Below, in pieces: positions 6,353 to 7,249 of a DNA stretch of 7,249 nucleotides. The position numbers and the translations under genes are program-made. Source of the DNA: Methylotenera sp. (GTDB lineage Bacteria > Pseudomonadota > Gammaproteobacteria > Burkholderiales > Methylophilaceae). The notes below the pieces were generated by a model, which was given only the letters and a program-made list of their open reading frames with translations, did no database searches and was not told where the DNA came from. Within the stretch, counting starts at the first letter, position 1, and each line of letters opens with the position of its first letter. The stretch spans positions 453 through 7,701 of the forward strand of contig JACDEP010000100.1 of NCBI GenBank assembly GCA_013816325.1, in the 5' to 3' direction.

Positions 6353-6538
6353 TACTCTCTCCCTATCTCATTTAAATTTAGAAAATTCAGTGAAATAATT
6401 GAGTAGTCACCAAAATGGGGGATTTAGCTGGTAATGGCAAGGCGAAAATACGCAAGCGCGCATAAAAGAGCCTAGACAAGTGGGTCGAAAACTAAAAGTT
6501 TGCTTAGTGGCTGTAAATAGCTTGTAAGAAAAAAAATA
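6353..6538 (-). promoter_or_regulatory. Leader and probable promoter region of the permease operon
   Basis: This non-coding stretch lies between the inverted-repeat element and the 98-aa gene. On the minus strand TTTACA followed 17 bases later by TAGTTT resembles a sigma-70 promoter with a good -35 and a poor -10, roughly 6495-6525. The eight-T run (6529-6536) that follows the large hairpin lies at its upstream end. The AT-rich last 50 bases before the ribosome-binding site show no other clear structure. If transcription instead comes from mgsC, this would be a long spacer. Confidence 0.3.
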
Positions 6539-6641
6539 GAGGGCACGCGCATCTACTATGAATGATTTTTTTGCTCTATTTCGGTAGTTGGAGGTAAAAC
6601 CCGTCTTTAAAGAAGAATAATCATTCATTACGCGTGCCCTC
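6529..6641 (-). ncRNA. 103-base inverted-repeat element with U-tract; candidate sRNA, attenuator or MITE-like repeat
   Basis: GAGGGCACGCG (6539-6549) and CGCGTGCCCTC (6631-6641) are perfect 11-bp inverted repeats. Inside them ATGAATGATT (6558-6567) and AATCATTCAT (6619-6628) pair over 10 bp. The two stems are separated by an uneven internal loop of 8 and 2 bases. Read on the minus strand, the hairpin is followed by UA and then eight U residues (6529-6536), like a terminator or the 3' end of a small RNA. The terminal loop region of about 50 bases contains ACCUCC (6590-6595), complementary to Shine-Dalgarno sequences, and the palindrome TCTTTAAAGA (6604-6613). It lies between mgsC and the permease operon. 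It could be an independent sRNA, a conditional terminator in the operon leader or a miniature transposable element; ATA occurs at both outer edges. Confidence 0.55.
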
Positions 6642-6642
6642 A

Positions 6643-6662
6643 TAAAACCCGAACAATCGGGT
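6643..6662 (-). terminator. Intrinsic terminator of the MgsC-like gene
   Basis: On the minus strand ACCCGA and TCGGGT pair over a TTGT loop, and the stem runs into TTTTAT. It lies 22 bases past the stop codon of the MgsC-like gene. The stem is only 6 bp and the T-run short, so some read-through into the inverted-repeat element is likely. Confidence 0.7.
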
Positions 6663-6683
6663 GGGGTTAAAACTTAGAAAAAA

Positions 6684-7249
6684 TTAGATCTTTGTAACTC
6701 CTGGAATCCAGTTAGTACCTGCTAAAGGCACTTGCGCCATAGCTGAAGCTTCTAACGTCAATGCAACCAAATCTTCTGGTTCTAAGTTATGCAAATGCGA
6801 TTTACCGCATGCACGCGCAATCACTTGCGCTTCCATAGTCATCACCGCTACATAATTTGCCAATCGATGGCCTGCTTTAACAGGATCAACACGTTTCATC
6901 AGCTCAGGATCTTGCGTAGTGATACCAGCTGGGTCTTTGCCTTCATGCCAATCGTCATACGCACCCGCTGTAGTGCCTAGCTTGTTGTACTCTTCTTCTA
7001 AATGTGGATCATTGTCACCAAGTGCGATTAACGCTGCAGTACCAATAGCGACGGCATCTGCACCCAGCGCAATTGCTTTGGCAACGTCTGCCCCATTGCG
7101 AATACCACCAGAAACAATCAGTTGCACGCTATCTTTACCATTTCGGTACACACCCAAGTCTTGCAAAGCCTTCACCGCTGGGCGAATAGACGCAAGGATT
7201 GGTAAACCTACATGTTCAATAAAAACCTCTTGCGTAGCTGCAGTACCAC
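6684..7249 (-). CDS. mgsC: Glutamate-synthase-like FMN-binding protein, probable N-methylglutamate synthase subunit C (partial)
   Basis: Only the C-terminal 187 residues lie in the window; the reading frame continues past the right edge, so the ATG or GTG codons inside it are not true starts. GTAATQEVFIEHVG (fragment residues 1-14), SGGIRNGADVAKAIALGADAV (46-66) and AIGTAAL form the phosphate-binding end of a TIM-barrel flavin domain of the GltB central-domain family. GITTQDPEL, ARACGKSHLHNLEPEDL and the ending PLAGTNWIPG resemble MgsC/GlxD-type stand-alone subunits rather than full GltB. MgsC with MgsA and MgsB makes N-methylglutamate from methylamine and glutamate in indirect methylamine oxidation. 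The Cys-rich 3Fe-4S motif that precedes GITTQDP in ordinary glutamate synthase is replaced by a Cys-free stretch, AGAYDDWHEGKDPA. MgsC is favoured; a GlxD-like glutamine amidotransferase-associated subunit is the alternative. A terminator follows. Confidence 0.8.
   Translation of the reverse strand, partial: GTAATQEVFIEHVGLPILASIRPAVKALQDLGVYRNGKDSVQLIVSGGIRNGADVAKAIALGADAVAIGTAALIALGDNDPHLEEEYNKLGTTAGAYDDWHEGKDPAGITTQDPELMKRVDPVKAGHRLANYVAVMTMEAQVIARACGKSHLHNLEPEDLVALTLEASAMAQVPLAGTNWIPGVTKI

Noticed and set aside
6539..6641. Complete insertion sequence
   Set aside because: There is no transposase and only about 100 bases between the repeats; at most a MITE-like element is possible.
6407..6643. 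78-codon minus-strand frame in the spacer before the 98-aa gene
   Set aside because: It runs across both arms of the inverted repeat and the U-tract, starts inside an arm without a ribosome-binding site, and has no recognisable protein features.
1..7249. CRISPR array, tRNA or rRNA genes
   Set aside because: No regularly spaced direct repeats, tRNA-like cloverleaf or rRNA-like stretches were seen.

Overview
The window looks like a chromosomal segment of a low- to moderate-G+C methylotrophic betaproteobacterium, most likely of the Methylophilaceae (Methylotenera/Methylophilus-like). This is inferred from an MgsC-type glutamate-synthase-like subunit (N-methylglutamate route of methylamine use), a RibBX-type hybrid riboflavin enzyme and a FolE2-type GTP cyclohydrolase. 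No ribosomal or other taxonomic marker is present, so the assignment is a judgement.

Layout from left to right. At 111-533 on the plus strand is a group II truncated hemoglobin. All other genes are on the minus strand and are described here in transcription order, from the right edge. The C-terminal 187 residues of a flavin-binding MgsC-like protein (6684-7249) end at a short hairpin terminator (6643-6662). Next is a 331-base gap holding a striking 103-base inverted-repeat element (6539-6641). On the minus strand this would form a long hairpin followed by eight U residues, with an anti-Shine-Dalgarno ACCUCC in its loop region. After it comes a compact operon of four membrane proteins: 98 aa (6056-6352), 129 aa (5657-6046), 60 aa (5429-5611) and a 464-aa APC-superfamily permease of the ethanolamine-permease type (4035-5429). 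The last two overlap by one base. After a 69-base gap with a stem-loop follow a 218-aa membrane-anchored protein of unknown function (3309-3965) and a small TM2-like membrane protein (2990-3295). A strong intrinsic terminator at 2744-2774 closes this unit. folE2 (1833-2624) and ribBA/ribBX (636-1802) then form a two-gene unit that uses GTP- and ribulose-phosphate-derived chemistry for pterins and flavins. It converges on the globin gene.

How the parts may work together. The MgsC-like enzyme and the permease with its three small partners suggest uptake and assimilation of a methylated amine, with the permease a candidate methylamine or related amine importer; this is inference. The folE2/ribBX pair supplies pterin and flavin precursors, which an H4MPT- and flavoenzyme-rich methylotroph needs in quantity, but it has its own promoter region behind the terminator. 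The least explained parts are the small membrane proteins upstream of the permease, the 218-aa/TM2-like pair and the 103-base RNA-like element.
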